From Apostichopus japonicus (lineage: Eukaryota > Echinodermata > Holothuroidea > Aspidochirotida > Stichopodidae): a DNA stretch of 64,000 nucleotides. The translations under genes were made by a program, and so were the position numbers. Positions 47,496 to 57,719 of the stretch are shown one piece after another. The notes beneath the pieces were generated by a model. That model saw nothing but the letters and a program-made list of their open reading frames with translations, ran no database searches and was not told the DNA's origin. Each line of letters begins with the position of its first letter. Positions within the stretch are counted from its first letter, which is position 1. Where the stretch lies: positions 8,600,001 through 8,664,000 of the forward strand of contig NC_092566.1 of NCBI RefSeq assembly GCF_037975245.1, read 5' to 3'.

Positions 47496-49613
47496 ACATG
47501 ATGATCATGATCATGAACATGATCATGAACATGATCATGAACATGATCATGAACATGATCATGAACATGATCATGAACATGATCATGAACATGATCAGGA
47601 ACATGATCATGAACATGATCATGAACATGATCATGATCATGATCATTATCATCATCATTATCATGATCATGATCATGATCATTATCATCATCATCATTAT
47701 CATCATCATTATTATTATTAATTATTATTATTTGATGAGACCATCTCCAGGTAAGGCAGCTTGGATAACTGGTTGATAGAGTACAGGGCTTGTGACCCTG
47801 AGGTCACTGGATTTGAATCCAGTCAAAAATTTCTTTCTTCCTTTCTGGCAAATGTGTTGTTCCTTTACTGATTCATTGATTTCCTATTTACATTTTTGTG
47901 TCTATGAGTTTATAGTTGGTTTACTGTCATGATATGATTTATTTAAAATTATTGAAAAACTCTTTAGTGGAAGCAACAAGTTGACAAGTGGTGACTGTTT
48001 CAAATCTTGTTTGATTTTTTATTGTTTTTCTTGGGGCGGGTGGGGGAACAATTCATTCAAGAACACCCACTTGGAGTACCTAAATAACAATCATGACACT
48101 ATTTCTCTACATGCAGGATTAGAGTTTGCCTATTCTCAAGCACCTGTAGCCTTGCAGGGGGTTATTATGGGTCTGTTCCTCCTGACTACAGGACTCGGTA
48201 GCTACTTCGGCTCTCTGCTGGTGCTGATTGTCAACTCCATCTCTGGAAGTAAGTTTTCTTTAGCCCTGTTTTACACTTGAGAGCGAGCGTGTTGTCGAAA
48301 ACCCAGGCTCACCGTGTTATTACTGCTTAACTTTGATAATTATACACAGTAGCTACAGTATAGGGATTAGGAGCACCTCTGCACATCACTATACCCGATA
48401 GAGCCTGATACTCAGCACGGAGTCTAACGGAATTTGAATTTCAAAACCAATTTATCCTGAATTAATGCTGCACTGTGGGCCCCTCCCCCACCCCCGGGGG
48501 TCTGATCTGTAATGTAGACAGCTTTGACTCCCAAGGCTGTCAATATTTCTCATGGCAAAACATTGAAGTTAAATAGTTTAGGCAATTTGAGGGTTGATTA
48601 AATCCGTACCAGAGATGGTTAAGTTGTGTCCTTAAGCAAGGCACTTTAATCACATTTGCCTCCATTCACCCAGGTGTATAAAATGGGGAACTGTAAGGTT
48701 ATTTGTCATTGTAAATATATCTGTGAGTGTCTGATTGTGAATGGACCATATGGGATTTCCTGCAGGGGATACATAGGACAATGTGGCACACTGTTTTTGG
48801 TTGGGAGCGACTATTTCAACTGTTCACTCAATGGATGTATTTTGCAGTTCATGCACTGTATTAGGATTACAGGTGAGCAGGTAAACATCTGTATGTCAAA
48901 CTCAGAGATAAATACCTCATGTGACAACCGGTGTGCCCAACTCAAAGCAAAATATCGCATTTGACGACTGACACCCCGAGCATTGTCCAGTCAAGAGATT
49001 TGGTGAAGTATTTTGATCCAATAATTTCTGATCAAATACTCAAGATCCGATATGTCATTTATCCTTAAACTTTATGACAGAGACATCGTCTCTTTTTCTA
49101 TTAAACCATCTCAAACTTTGCAATCGTCAGTCGTAGAGAGGAAGAACAACTCTATTTGGAAAAGCTAGTAAAGAAAAGAATTACATGAAGGCCACGTTTA
49201 TCACTCAAATTGTATTGCTTCGATAAAGGGGGAATAAATGAATGGAATAAGACTATGACTTCCTCTCAGTCGGAGTTTCGCCTCGATTTGCATATTCTGG
49301 TTGAGTTCAAAACCTTCATGACCTCTTCCATCTGACTGAATAAATTTCATCAACAGTGTACGGTACTCCGTGGTTACCCGACGACCCAAATGAGGGTCAC
49401 CTGGAGTATTTCTTCTTCCTTCTCGCGTTACTGATGGGGATTAATATCGTCATCTACCTGGTAGTCTCAAACTCCTACGAGTACGTTAAACCGACCACGT
49501 ACATCGAATTCGATGCAGACGACGCGGCGAATTATTCAGGAGAGCAGGGACATTCTGGGAGGAGAAAGCAGCCACCTAGAGCAGATGGTGGGACGTCAGA
49601 GTCAGAAATTTGA
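32410..49613 (+). CDS. SLC15A4-like lysosomal peptide/histidine transporter (POT family), 9 exons, 592 aa
   Basis: This is a proton-coupled oligopeptide transporter of the SLC15 family; vertebrate SLC15A4 exports histidine and dipeptides from endolysosomes. Exons are 32410-32526, 36147-36408, 36744-36936, 37798-37967, 40936-41195, 41573-41759, 43507-43707, 48117-48248 and 49357-49613. All have AG/GT junctions and matching phases, giving 592 residues (human SLC15A4 is about 577). The N-terminal SEHTPLVG resembles the dileucine sorting signal of SLC15A4. E56-L-C-E59-R60 is the POT ExxER proton-coupling motif. GGYIADTIAGRF and FYWFINVGSG are the two PTR2 signatures. Conserved C-terminal blocks include LPIFGTFILYWTVYNQMSST, QIPQFAFIGASEVFASVTG and LEFAYSQAP. 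A seven-cysteine cluster at residues 263-272 is odd. The start ATG has A at -3 and G at +4. SLC15A3 or another SLC15 paralogue is the alternative. Confidence 0.92.
33065..33142 (-). repeat. SINE-like 3' fragment with CAGTGC hairpin, copy 2
   Basis: This is the reverse complement of the repeat at 7508-7595: GTAGTCCTGCTCAGTGCAGA then AGCACTGCTTTCC, ahead of TTTATTATTGTCATCTTTAA on the left. It lies in intron 1 of the transporter. Confidence 0.6.
34609..34988 (+). mobile_element. TTAA-type MITE, fullest copy (transporter intron 1)
   Basis: It starts TTAAAGGCATTGGAGACTCG and ends AAGTCTTCACACCCTTTA; the right border reads TTAG rather than TTAA. It is 380 bp and non-coding. The rest of intron 1 (32527-36146) has CA-rich and G/A-rich runs and no exon that I can support. 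Confidence 0.85.
36147..36408 (+). CDS. SLC15A4-like exon 2: TM1-TM3 region
   Basis: The acceptor is TATCCTTAG and the donor GTATGT. It carries ELCERLTFYSI (ExxER) and FGGYIADTIAGRFNTIYGSA, the first PTR2 signature. It ends in phase 1. Confidence 0.93.
36640..36697 (-). mobile_element. 3' end fragment of the GGAGTGTTAGCTC SINE family
   Basis: TGTATGTATGTA-type sequence then GTATGTATTTTAGATCCTCC equals the reverse complement of the SINE tail. Only the last about 20 bases and the simple tail are present. Confidence 0.6.
36744..36936 (+). CDS. SLC15A4-like exon 3
   Basis: The acceptor is CATATAG and the donor GTAAGT. It encodes a membrane helix and GTGGIKANVGPFGAQQ, a conserved POT block, and ends inside the W codon of FFNW. 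SINE-like repeats begin about 15 bp after the donor. Confidence 0.93.
36953..37106 (-). mobile_element. Second tRNA-derived SINE family with (TA)n tail
   Basis: The complement reads AGTTGGTTAGGGTGTC (A-box-like) and GGGGTCAAATCCCAGTGG (B-box-like), at 36998-37062. A fragment AATGAGTAGGAAAATCCAGA lies on the left and a (TA)n tract (37066-37106) on the right. The AGTAGGAAAA block recurs at 51631-51672. Confidence 0.6.
37331..37369 (+). ncRNA. Weak hammerhead-like motif in transporter intron 3
   Basis: Stem I is TGCA (37331-37334) with TGCA (37366-37369). CTGAAGA is at 37335-37341. Stem II is GAGC/GCTC (37343-37346, 37354-37357), with one extra A at its base. GAAA is at 37358-37361, stem III is AGCT with no loop, and C37365 is at the cleavage position. 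The arms are short and palindromic, so chance is a real alternative; it may be the tail of a decayed retroelement. Confidence 0.25.
37798..37967 (+). CDS. SLC15A4-like exon 4: second PTR2 signature
   Basis: The acceptor is GTTTTCAG and the donor GTAACT. It encodes FYWFINVGSGISFSLVVYIQ and two membrane helices, ending REYINHPPEG. It ends in phase 1. Confidence 0.93.
38757..39610. mobile_element. Foldback element with 22-bp repeats in inverted arms
   Basis: The left arm (38760-38937) holds nine CGCCCAAC units spaced by CCAGCCTGGTCATTT; the right arm (39453-39606) holds eight in the opposite orientation (GTTGGGCG). The outermost order (AACAACC, then AACTGCC, then AACCAGCC) is mirrored exactly in both arms. 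The 515-bp middle is AT-rich and non-coding. Both sides abut (TGTA)n, which is the tail of the reverse-strand SINE at 39618-39881. Arm ORFs are repeat artefacts. Confidence 0.85.
39618..39881 (-). mobile_element. tRNA-derived SINE, copy 3 (reverse strand)
   Basis: The complement starts GGAGTGTTTAATATCTCAGT at 39881 and contains GGTTCGAGTCACTCC. It ends in AGGATCTAAAATACATACAT and a (CATA)n tail. The tail is interrupted by the foldback element, and more (TGTA)n lies beyond it at 38715-38748. Confidence 0.85.
39882..40935. other. Rest of transporter intron 4
   Basis: No exon, RNA gene or recognised repeat was found. Open frames at 40132-40498 lack splice context and family features. Confidence 0.5.
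40936..41195 (+). CDS. SLC15A4-like exon 5: cytosolic loop with cysteine cluster, TM7
   Basis: The acceptor is TTCTTCTATAG and the donor GTGAGT. After SALTNIVKIT it encodes CGRCCCCRCC (seven cysteines, residues 263-272), then GRRERR and an acidic/serine loop, then LRLLPIFGTFILYWTVYNQ. The cysteine DNA is a TGT/CGT triplet run (about 40978-41022). Confidence 0.9.
41573..41759 (+). CDS. SLC15A4-like exon 6
   Basis: The acceptor is ATCTTTGCAG and the donor GTGAGT. It encodes MSSTYFLQGERLRLKYNDFT, then the helix LNLFDVIAILILVPFFDRIL. The internal ATG is not a start; the exon is in frame with exon 5. Confidence 0.93.
43507..43707 (+). CDS. SLC15A4-like exon 7
   Basis: The acceptor is TTTTTTTAAG and the donor GTACAA. 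It encodes GTGMFLATCSVIIAAVVEIE, a lumenal loop with N-linked sequons (NLS, NAS), and QIPQFAFIGASEVFASVTG. Confidence 0.92.
44070..44145. repeat. (CAT/CAC)n microsatellite
   Basis: CATCATCACCACCATT repeats three times, then the run degenerates. It lies in intron 7 of the transporter. Confidence 0.8.
44991..45388. repeat. Tandem duplication, two copies of about 204 bp
   Basis: The blocks GTACATGTCCACAGCGTG, TCACATGTGCACA, GACTTAATCAAGCTCACTGC and GAAAAAGTGCAAATAATAGT occur in both copies (from 44991 and from 45195). The overlapping 132-codon open frame is a product of it. Confidence 0.9.
45522..45920. mobile_element. hAT-like MITE, CAGRGATGCCAACC termini, 6-bp target duplication
   Basis: The ends are CAGGGATGCCAACC and GGTTGGCATCTCTG. 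CATTTC is repeated directly on both sides (45516-45521 and 45921-45926). It is 399 bp with no coding capacity. The 6-bp duplication matches that of the element at 27453. Confidence 0.8.
46965..47036 (+). repeat. Dispersed (AAT)n-TATAGCGC repeat, copy 3
   Basis: AATAATAATAATATTAAGTA then TTTATACAGCGCATAATCAG, then AAAACGCTTTACAAATG. It has the same layout as 5147-5240. Confidence 0.6.
47398..47730. repeat. Compound microsatellite with seven successive motifs
   Basis: The order is (ATG)n, (GTG)n, (CGA)n, a 12-bp unit GATCATGAACAT repeated about ten times, (GATCAT)n, (CATTAT)-type, and (ATT)n. Each motif differs from its neighbour by one or two bases. Long open frames exist in several frames on both strands, which is expected for stop-free triplet repeats. 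Confidence 0.9.
47739..47823 (+). mobile_element. tRNA-Thr(UGU)-like SINE head or tRNA pseudogene
   Basis: CAGGG-CTTGTGA-CCCTG forms a 5-bp anticodon arm (anticodon TGT if read as a tRNA). CTGG-ATTTGAAT-CCAG forms a T-arm. The A-box-like TAACTGGTTGATAGAG precedes. The acceptor stem does not pair, so it is not a working tRNA. It lies just after the compound microsatellite. Confidence 0.55.
48117..48248 (+). CDS. SLC15A4-like exon 8
   Basis: The acceptor is CTACATGCAG and the donor GTAAGT. It encodes LEFAYSQAPVALQGVIMG and a glycine-rich helix ending VNSISG. The intron before it is the longest of the gene (4.4 kb). Confidence 0.93.
48618..48705 (+). repeat. Dispersed repeat fragment (CTTAAGCAAGGCAC type)
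   Basis: GTGTCCTTAAGCAAGGCACT, then CCTCCATTCACCCAGGTGTA, then AAAATGGG. This layout is common in marine invertebrate MITE/SINE repeats. It lies in intron 8 of the transporter. The open frame crossing it is not coding. Confidence 0.45.
49357..49613 (+). CDS. SLC15A4-like exon 9: last helix, cytosolic tail and stop
   Basis: The acceptor is CATCAACAG. It encodes YGTPWLPDDPNEGHLEYFFF, the last membrane helix, and an acidic then basic tail ending TSESEI. The TGA is at 49611-49613. Confidence 0.93.
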
Positions 49614-50168
49614 GTAGGTAGATTTAAAAGAGTCTTAACATAAGTTTACGCCAATTTTGATACCTTTCCCTATGACACGAGACAAGTGTGCGTAAAACCC
49701 TTATCATGAGACACACATTGTAAGAGAGAATTGCTTCTAAAAGACACTGACCAGTTAAAGAAAGGGTGTGAAAAGATCAGACAAATTGCTTTGTGTTTTG
49801 GTTTGTTTTGTTTTTTGACATGCTGTATGCATTAAGGATCAGAAATCAGGAGGAATAGAGTTTGTTAGGCTCACACCCAAAACTGTTCTTCTATTTGCCG
49901 TTGCCTCTGTGTCATGGTTATCTGTCATGGGCTAGTCGGTCAAGGCAGTCACTACTGGTACAATTGTCAGTGCTAATAGAACTGTGCAACTACTACTACT
50001 ACCCACTCTTCAATGAGTCCGTTTTTATTTATTGAAGCATCCCTATAAGAGATATATATATACTCATTCATGCCTACAGTGTAAAGGGGCAGCACTCCTA
50101 TTTTTGGAACTTTTTGACACGGTAGTGTGCTCATTTTATCCCTGACCAATATACAGGTCCTTGTGTAT

Positions 50169-50292
<124 letters not shown>

Positions 50293-50514
50293 GCTAGGAT
50301 AGTTTTGGTACACATAAGACTATGCAATTAAAGTCAGGGACTTTTGCTGGCCGATCACAAGACAAAAGTGCATTCCTTTGTGGCTCTCAACAATTTGAAA
50401 TAAAAAATATAAAAAAAACACTGTTATCATAGAAACGCTCTGTCTAAATAGTGCTCACAAACCATGGAAAAATTTTTGTACAATTTAAGTAAATGCTACT
50501 TTCGGTTAGTAATG

Positions 50515-50935
50515 TGAATGGCAGACATGTGACTCATGAGTGACAGGCATGTGACTCATCAGTGACAGACATGCGGACGTGTAACAGTTTTTAATTAACG
50601 ACATACCACTACTGGATAAAAGGGATGTGGCTTATGGGTGGTTACGCCAGTATGGTCTTAACACATAGCATCGGCATGACAACCATGGGACTTATGGGTG
50701 GTTACACCTCTAATGGTCTATACAATATGTGACTTTTTGGATGAACGATGTTGGATCTGTAACTGCATGTTGCATTGCGGACGACACACATTGGACTCCG
50801 GAGTGACATGTGTCACGAATGAATGGACAACATGTCACTCCTAGATTATTGAATAGTAATGTGTGGATATATCTGTGACAGGTGTGTGACTGTTTGGTGA
50901 CAAATATGTGACTGATGGTGTAGTAGTCATGACAA
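50515..50935. repeat. Irregular repeats of ATGTGACT / GTGACAG blocks
   Basis: GACATGTGACTCAT, GGCATGTGACTCAT, GTGACAGACATG and CTTATGGGTGGTTACRCC recur with irregular spacing. It is a decayed minisatellite-like cluster with no function assigned. Confidence 0.5.
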
Positions 50936-51210
50936 CAGCAATTCAAATCAAATCAGAGAAGGCAAGTAATGCTTTAATTGATTATGTTCGATTCTTCCAT
51001 TCAAGAGGTGAGACCAGTACCCTTTCTGTTTTAAACTTCCAGGACATTTCTTCCTCGTTTTTTTTTCCTCTTTTGTCATCTGTAATGGTTACACACTGAC
51101 AACCATTACATCCGTTAGTTGTGTAACGTTTGAATTGAGCGCGAGAGGCAGGTTATTATACTATACAGACGATGTATATAGCTAGTAGTTAGTTAATAAT
51201 AAACATTCCA

Positions 51211-52747
51211 TGCTGAAACCAGTACTTTATCATTTTCCATATATTTGTTTTCAAAAAAGCATTTTAGCAATTTGATCATTATGTGTTAAACAAATATGAT
51301 TTGCACAATATATTAATAAGACAATCTTACGTATCCAACAGATTTATTCATTTAAGATTTTTTTTTTTGGTTAGGAGTTTAACCAAAGGGAGAATTATGG
51401 GAGTCACATAAGGCAAAAGTAATGCGCTTAGATTAAACATCTGCAGGTTATTTTTAAAAGGCTCAATACCAGTTTTAAGTATCCTGTCGCGTATAGGTTT
51501 TGTAAATTTAATGTAAATTTACTAATGCACAATAGTGACTTGTTAACTAGTGTGTAAGAAATAATTTCTGGTTTGGTTATTAAACTCAGGTGTTAATAAA
51601 AAAATTAGTTTGCTGAAAAAAAATATATATTTGAAATTGCAACGAGTAGGAAAAACCAGATCAGTGAAAAATTATATATGCATATATATGTACATACAAA
51701 CATGTCTTTTTTGCTTTTTCTCCTGAATTTTGTTCCTTTATCATGCTCATTGTGTTGTAATCTGATATAATGTCAAAATAATATGGTTTTTTGTTAGGAG
51801 AGATTTGTGCATTGAAAGAGATGCTTCTTCAGTTATACCTCTCAAAATAAATATTTTGAAGGCCTAAAAAAAGTAGTCTTTCTGTTTTGTGAGTAAATGA
51901 TAGGCCTGTTAGTATATTGGTATACAAAGTGTTACCTCTCAAGGACACATAAATTATCCTACAACATGAATGTAAGGAAATGTAGAAATATCTCACCTTA
52001 CAGATTTCTATAAATTTACAGAAATTTCACCCAAAATATGTAATTTGTCACAGGAGGAAACGAAAACAGATATTTCACAAAATTCTGACATTCTGAATAC
52101 AAACAATAACCCTTGACCTTTTGTACAACACCGTCATAGACCGGCCAATCACGTTCTAATATCTATGTCAGCTGACGCATACAACTATATCATTTCTTGC
52201 TGCACACCGAGAGAGACACCTACAGGTGAAATACTGACATGATTTCTGGGATACTGATATTCTGTAATGTTTTACTGTAATGTTTGGAACTTCTACAAAG
52301 TACTTGAGAAGTCTGTCATAGGGTGTAATAAAGTAATACATCAACTGAAGTGAACAAGCAGCTGTGTAAACCTTTGGAAATCAATTTTTTACCAAACCTG
52401 TCATGTTCAATCAAGTATTTCTGAATATAAGATAGCAGTTCATAAATTAAGATGGCCATGCAATGTTTCCTAAACAATTGGACATTAATCAGGGAGTCTT
52501 CCACCCCTCCTCATCTCAGGTAAAAAAAGACAAAAGTGAAGAAAATAAGCTGCTCGGCCAAAAAAACAATTCCTTGCCTTAAATCCTTTGAAAATACCTT
52601 ACCCTTGGAGAGCAGCAACAGTGGCTGGTCTTGTCATTTCAAACTTCTGTCTTCAAAGCCCTGATATGGACTGGGCTTAGTTTGATGTACTGAAATATAC
52701 TTTCTTCTTGTTTCAAACTCTGGGTTACTTTTCATAGGATTTTACTT

Positions 52748-52794
<47 letters not shown>

Positions 52795-55404
52795 TGTTTG
52801 ATCTTATTGTGATAGAATTTACATAGGTTTTTATATATGATATTTTATTATTATTTTTATCCTTTTCACCCCTGTTTCATTACGGTAGTGCAATTCAGTA
52901 ACATTGACATATATCTTCAGTTTACCACAAAGTGTGTAACTATATATAGCACTTTTTTCAGTATGCAATAACAGTAGATAATAGTTCATAAATCTATAGA
53001 CCTAAGCAAGCACAAATCAAAAAGTTGTAATCTTGGACCTCAAACATTTCACTCTTGCCAAGTATTTTAAGTACATGCCAAAGTATAATTATTTCTTCAA
53101 AATCTGCAATTTTCTTTCAATTCCCCCCCCCCCCCCCCTTCGCCCAAGAAACTGTCCATGAACAATGGTGCTCATGGAATGGTATCTTTTGCTTGCATGC
53201 AATCTCATAAGTGTTGCTCTCAATGAAGTTTGGATAAATAATTTCAAACCCTTGATCTTTCTAAAACTGCATCAAAATATACTCAAAATTTTACCACAGA
53301 TTGCAGGTAATTTTCATAATAATGCAGTTATGAAATTTGTACCACAGCAAAGAAGATACCTTTTTTTTTTGCAAGTAAGGTGGCATCTCTCTTATTGTGT
53401 CGTTTTGCACTGTAGCAATATGGCATTGGAAAGCCTAAGGTATTGCCCTCTTGCCATTGTTAAGTATTCACACTTAACTTTTAGAAATATTATTAATGTA
53501 ACATGCAGTTTCCTACTAGGGTTTTTAATGAGATTTTTAATACTGTATTTCCCACTCCACTCACTACTTCCATCCTCCCCCTGCACCACCCCTCCTCCCT
53601 CCCCCCCCATAAAAATAAAGTTGGATGCAATGGAGATTTGTTTTTGAATTTTTTGATTTTTTTTATATCCATTAGTAAAATATTTATATAAGACTAGAAA
53701 GTACTACCAGATATTTCAGTTTATAACCATGTGTGTATATAATAATGCACTAATTCTGAAATGTTTAAAATTTTATAAAGAATCAATATATTTTGTTCTT
53801 CTTTACTTCTGACAAATCATATTTTATAATCACTTGAAAAATGGTTTGTGGATCACATTATCGAAAAAAAAAATTGCACATATATTTGATACTTTTCACA
53901 TTTATATAGTTCGTATTTTTTAATACACGCAGAATTTTAATAAAGAAAATATATCATTGATATTTTGTTGCCTATTGTATAAGTTTTTTCGTGTGAAATT
54001 CGCTTTCTTTTTTCATTCAATAAGAAGAGAAAGTTGCTGTTTGATTCCCATATTCGGATTGGACATAAGTTTGATAAATATTCAACCAGTGGAGATGGAG
54101 CATATAATTATCATTAATTATTAGCTGATTAGAATAGTGCTATTCACGATATTCCAAAATTGAATGTTCTAATTAAGTTGACAACTTTCGGATACAAACG
54201 GTATGAAAATCAGACTACTTGTAAGAAAAATTGCGATTTGTCAATCGAGGTAGTATGGACGAATGGACGAGCGCAAACGATGTGGGCATCCCTTCCAATG
54301 TACTCGCGTAGGAGTGATATCATTATTTCGTCGATTCGAATGTAAAAAAAAGTTCCCCTGACTGGACCATGAACTCCGACATCTCCCCTGCTCACCCAGA
54401 TCCGCCCCCTTCCTCTTCTCAGTGGCGAATGCCACTGGTCACTACTTCATATAATAATGCGGTAGGTATTCTTTACTCCTAAAATTCTCTTTTTCTCTCT
54501 GCTTTACCCAAACATTGACATGCTACCAAGTGCAAGGAAATCTGAGTGCTGCATTTCTGAATTGCGCCATCACATTGATATGACCATCCTTTTCATCTCG
54601 TATTATTACTTCCATGTTTCACCTACAGAAATGTGTTTACGCTTTTTAACTATGTTAAGTTTATATCTCCAAGCAGCCATGTACTTCTATTTTTTTTTTA
54701 AATTTTCATGTTAATCATTGTTGCAGATATATATGATATCTATTACTAGCGTTATGACGTGACGTCATGTAAGAACTGATAGATTATATATTTTTGGACG
54801 CATTCGTATTAAAAATGCGCAGTTACCTGGCAGTTCCCCGCGGCCCCACCCCTCCAAGCCTACACCCACTAAAACACATACACACACACACAAATATGTT
54901 GTTTGCATTTCCATCTGCTAAAGTCTTCAGACAGACAAACTGGTCTCTTTTACATGTATCTTTTACATGTATCTTTACATGTATCTTTACATGTATCTTT
55001 TACATGTATTAAGTGAGGCTGTAAGTAGCACTCTTCGTATAATAACAAACTGAGCCCAAAGTAATTACGACGTCGTTGTGAAATAACTAACCAAACTACA
55101 GAGTCGGAGAGTGAAGCATGGCCAGTTATGGGAAGTATCACTGATTTAATGTTCCCCCACACACAGAAGACAGAAAACATATATATCACATAAATAGCAC
55201 ATAGTCGAGCCACTTTTTTTACGTTTGTCCATATTTTTACATTACTTATTTTCTGTAATGCATAACTTGTCTAAAATATTGAAATTCTTAAAAATGACCT
55301 AACGTTGGCGTTAATTTCAGTGTCAACACCGTTAACAGTTTACCTGAAAGATGTGATCAGGAAAGCAAAGAGAAAGAATAAAGAGTTTCAAACCCTATTG
55401 ACAC
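51211..55404. other. Non-coding stretch downstream of the transporter
   Basis: No exon is supported. It contains a SINE fragment (51631-51672), a (TA)n tract (52752-52791) and a C-run at 53124. It also contains about five ACATGTATCTTTT-type repeats near 54951-55008. The 160-codon frame at 53165 is AT-rich and hydrophobic without a recognisable domain. Confidence 0.5.
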
Positions 55405-56552
55405 CATGGGCGGCGATCATGGGGGGTGGGGGGGGGGTGGGGACATGTCCCCCAATATTTTAGGTGGGGGATATAGTATCTAATATCCCCCCAATATTTG
55501 GTGGCATAGTCTTTTTGTGTGGCTATAAATAGAAAATAATGCGTGAGATTATTTATCCAAGTCATATTTGGCGGTGGCTAAAACTTCATCAAACACATGC
55601 TGCACGAGGTAAATGACTCTTCGTGGTCGTTTCTGTGACCTGTGACCGTATAGCATGTTGTCACTCATGATTATTATCATAATGTCTGTACATCTCTTGT
55701 GTATGAGTGTAAGTACGTACAATCATATATATGATCCACATCGATATGGGTTCAATGTGTTTCCATTTGGCCTGTTTCCTACAAGATTTCTAACCGCAGG
55801 CGCGTAGCCAGGGGGCGAAGGGGGAGACCGCCCCCCCCCCTCAAGCATATTTTTTGTATTTTTTTATGATATCGAAGTTTTATAGTAGCAATTATAAGAG
55901 GTTTTAATATTTGTACACCAATAAATTAACTGTGTCTGAATTTTCGAAAATTCCCTGACCAACATTCTTCATCATACTTCCCTCTACTCGTACAATTTTG
56001 ACCGGTCTGTTAGGGGTTGAAGGGTTTTTTTCTATATTGGTTGTCCATAGATGATATTTTGTGCAACATCATGGGCATGTTTTCAAGTGAATTTATTATT
56101 CAAATTCTGAACAAATAATGGGCTTAAAACCTTGAAAAGTGGGGCTGACGGGTATTGTAGGCCGTTACGTAGTATTACCTACAAAAGCAATGATCCACAG
56201 GATATGCGATGAGGTCGAACATGATGTGTGACTGGTGACAATCTTGAAAAAAGTTATGGATGGAGAAAAAAAAAGCTATTGGGAAAAACTTGGTTCTCAG
56301 GCAAAAGTGTACATCTGGGTGGTCATTTTCAAGCCCGCGAAGTGCCATTTCCGGTGATCTGGGGGCTACCAAAACCAGAATTTTTTTGTACGCTGCGCGC
56401 CAACCGATGGTGGCGCTCCGCTTAGATAGTAATATACAAAATATCACGAAAAGCGCGCAAACAATTTGGGGGATGAAAGTTGCTACGCGCCTGCACCCAA
56501 GCAAATGTCCCCCCCCCCAATATTTGAACCACATCGCCGCCCCTCCCCCCTG
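55405..56552. mobile_element. hAT-like element, 1.15 kb, with 8-bp target duplication and nested pieces
   Basis: ATTGACAC flanks both sides (55397-55404 and 56553-56560). Inverted ends contain GGGCGGCGAT on the left and ATCGCCGCCC on the right, and GGGGACATGTCCCCCAATAT is mirrored by CAAATGTCCCCCCCCCAATA. Inside, CAGGCGCGTAGCCAGG (55797) and GCTACGCGCCTG (56482-56493) look like ends of a second, nested element of the same kind; its flanks show no clear duplication. The segment 56345-56440 is related to the MITE at 30285. Confidence 0.8.
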
Positions 56553-57491
56553 ATTGACACTATATGACATCGCAGGTTTACAAAACGGACAGCTCTCCGA
56601 CACATCTTTACGATATCTTCCAAACGAACAAGATATTTTCTAGCTGTTTGAAGTAGTTATTCTTCACAAAGATCTCTGTCATAAAAGTCAAATGTGATGG
56701 ATGGGCTTGTTTCTCATTTCCCAAATATGCTATCATGAAGTCAACTAAGGTCACCTTGGATGCTCAGATTTCAACAAGCACACCATGCAAGGCATATTTG
56801 TCTCAATGAGAGATTTAAATGTTCTCATAGAGCCTGTGTCTATACGATTGGTACTGATTTAGAACTAGTTATAATCTTCAGGAAACAAGGTAGGCTACTA
56901 ATTAAAGCGTTTAGCAATTTTTAGCCTGCAAACTGAATATCTTTACTTAAGACCTAACTTATAAATCGTACAATGGAAACACTCCGAAACACTAGTACAA
57001 TGAGCTAGTTTTAACAGCTATCTGTCATGTGCCGATCGCCCTCTCCCGAACTCCGAGCCTAATACAAACGGTGCGCACGAAGCACACTGTATTCAAAGCG
57101 ACGGGTTCAAAATGATCAAGGAATATATACTGTAGTCATTATGGTAGTGCGGTTATAAGAATATACATGTATAGACTATACGAAAATATGCCAATAAGAT
57201 AAGAAAATTCGAGCTGTTCCAATTTTGTCTCTGTGTTATGTTTTAAATGATCGACGGACGCTGATTGTATATGTCCAGAGGTTCGAAACCGGTAAGGAAG
57301 GTCGTAATTCCACTGTAGGCGTTTGTCACCTGTATCGAACAATACTAGTTCTGTTTAGGTGACATATTTTTGCCTTACTTTAGAGACCAAACAGGATGCT
57401 AACCAGACTCGAAATCATTTGTGATTCGTAAAGCCGGATCTCGAAAGAGATACTTTGAACAGACTAATGGAGGTAAACGACAAAAGGCAAA

Positions 57492-57494
<3 letters not shown>

Positions 57495-57578
<84 letters not shown>

Positions 57579-57606
57579 GAAATCGTAATGAGTTGGAAAA
57601 CAATTA

Positions 57607-57683
<77 letters not shown>

Positions 57684-57700
57684 TATATGTATATATAGTA
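57495..57700. repeat. Two (TA)n tracts split by a SINE fragment
   Basis: TA runs (57497-57573 and 57610-57681) surround GAAATCGTAATGAGTTGG, related to the block at 36953 and 51631. The IYIYIY open frames are artefacts. Confidence 0.9.
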
Positions 57701-57719
57701 TATATACCATATTCTATAT

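Noticed and set aside
47380-47776. Three long ORFs of poly-Met/Ile, poly-Asp/His/Glu and poly-Val
   Set aside because: They are readings of a stop-free compound microsatellite in different frames.
53165-53647. 160-codon ORF
   Set aside because: It has no domain and AT-driven hydrophobic composition, runs through a C-rich tract and lacks splice or promoter context.
57399-57710. IYIYIY ORFs
   Set aside because: They are readings of (TA)n tracts.
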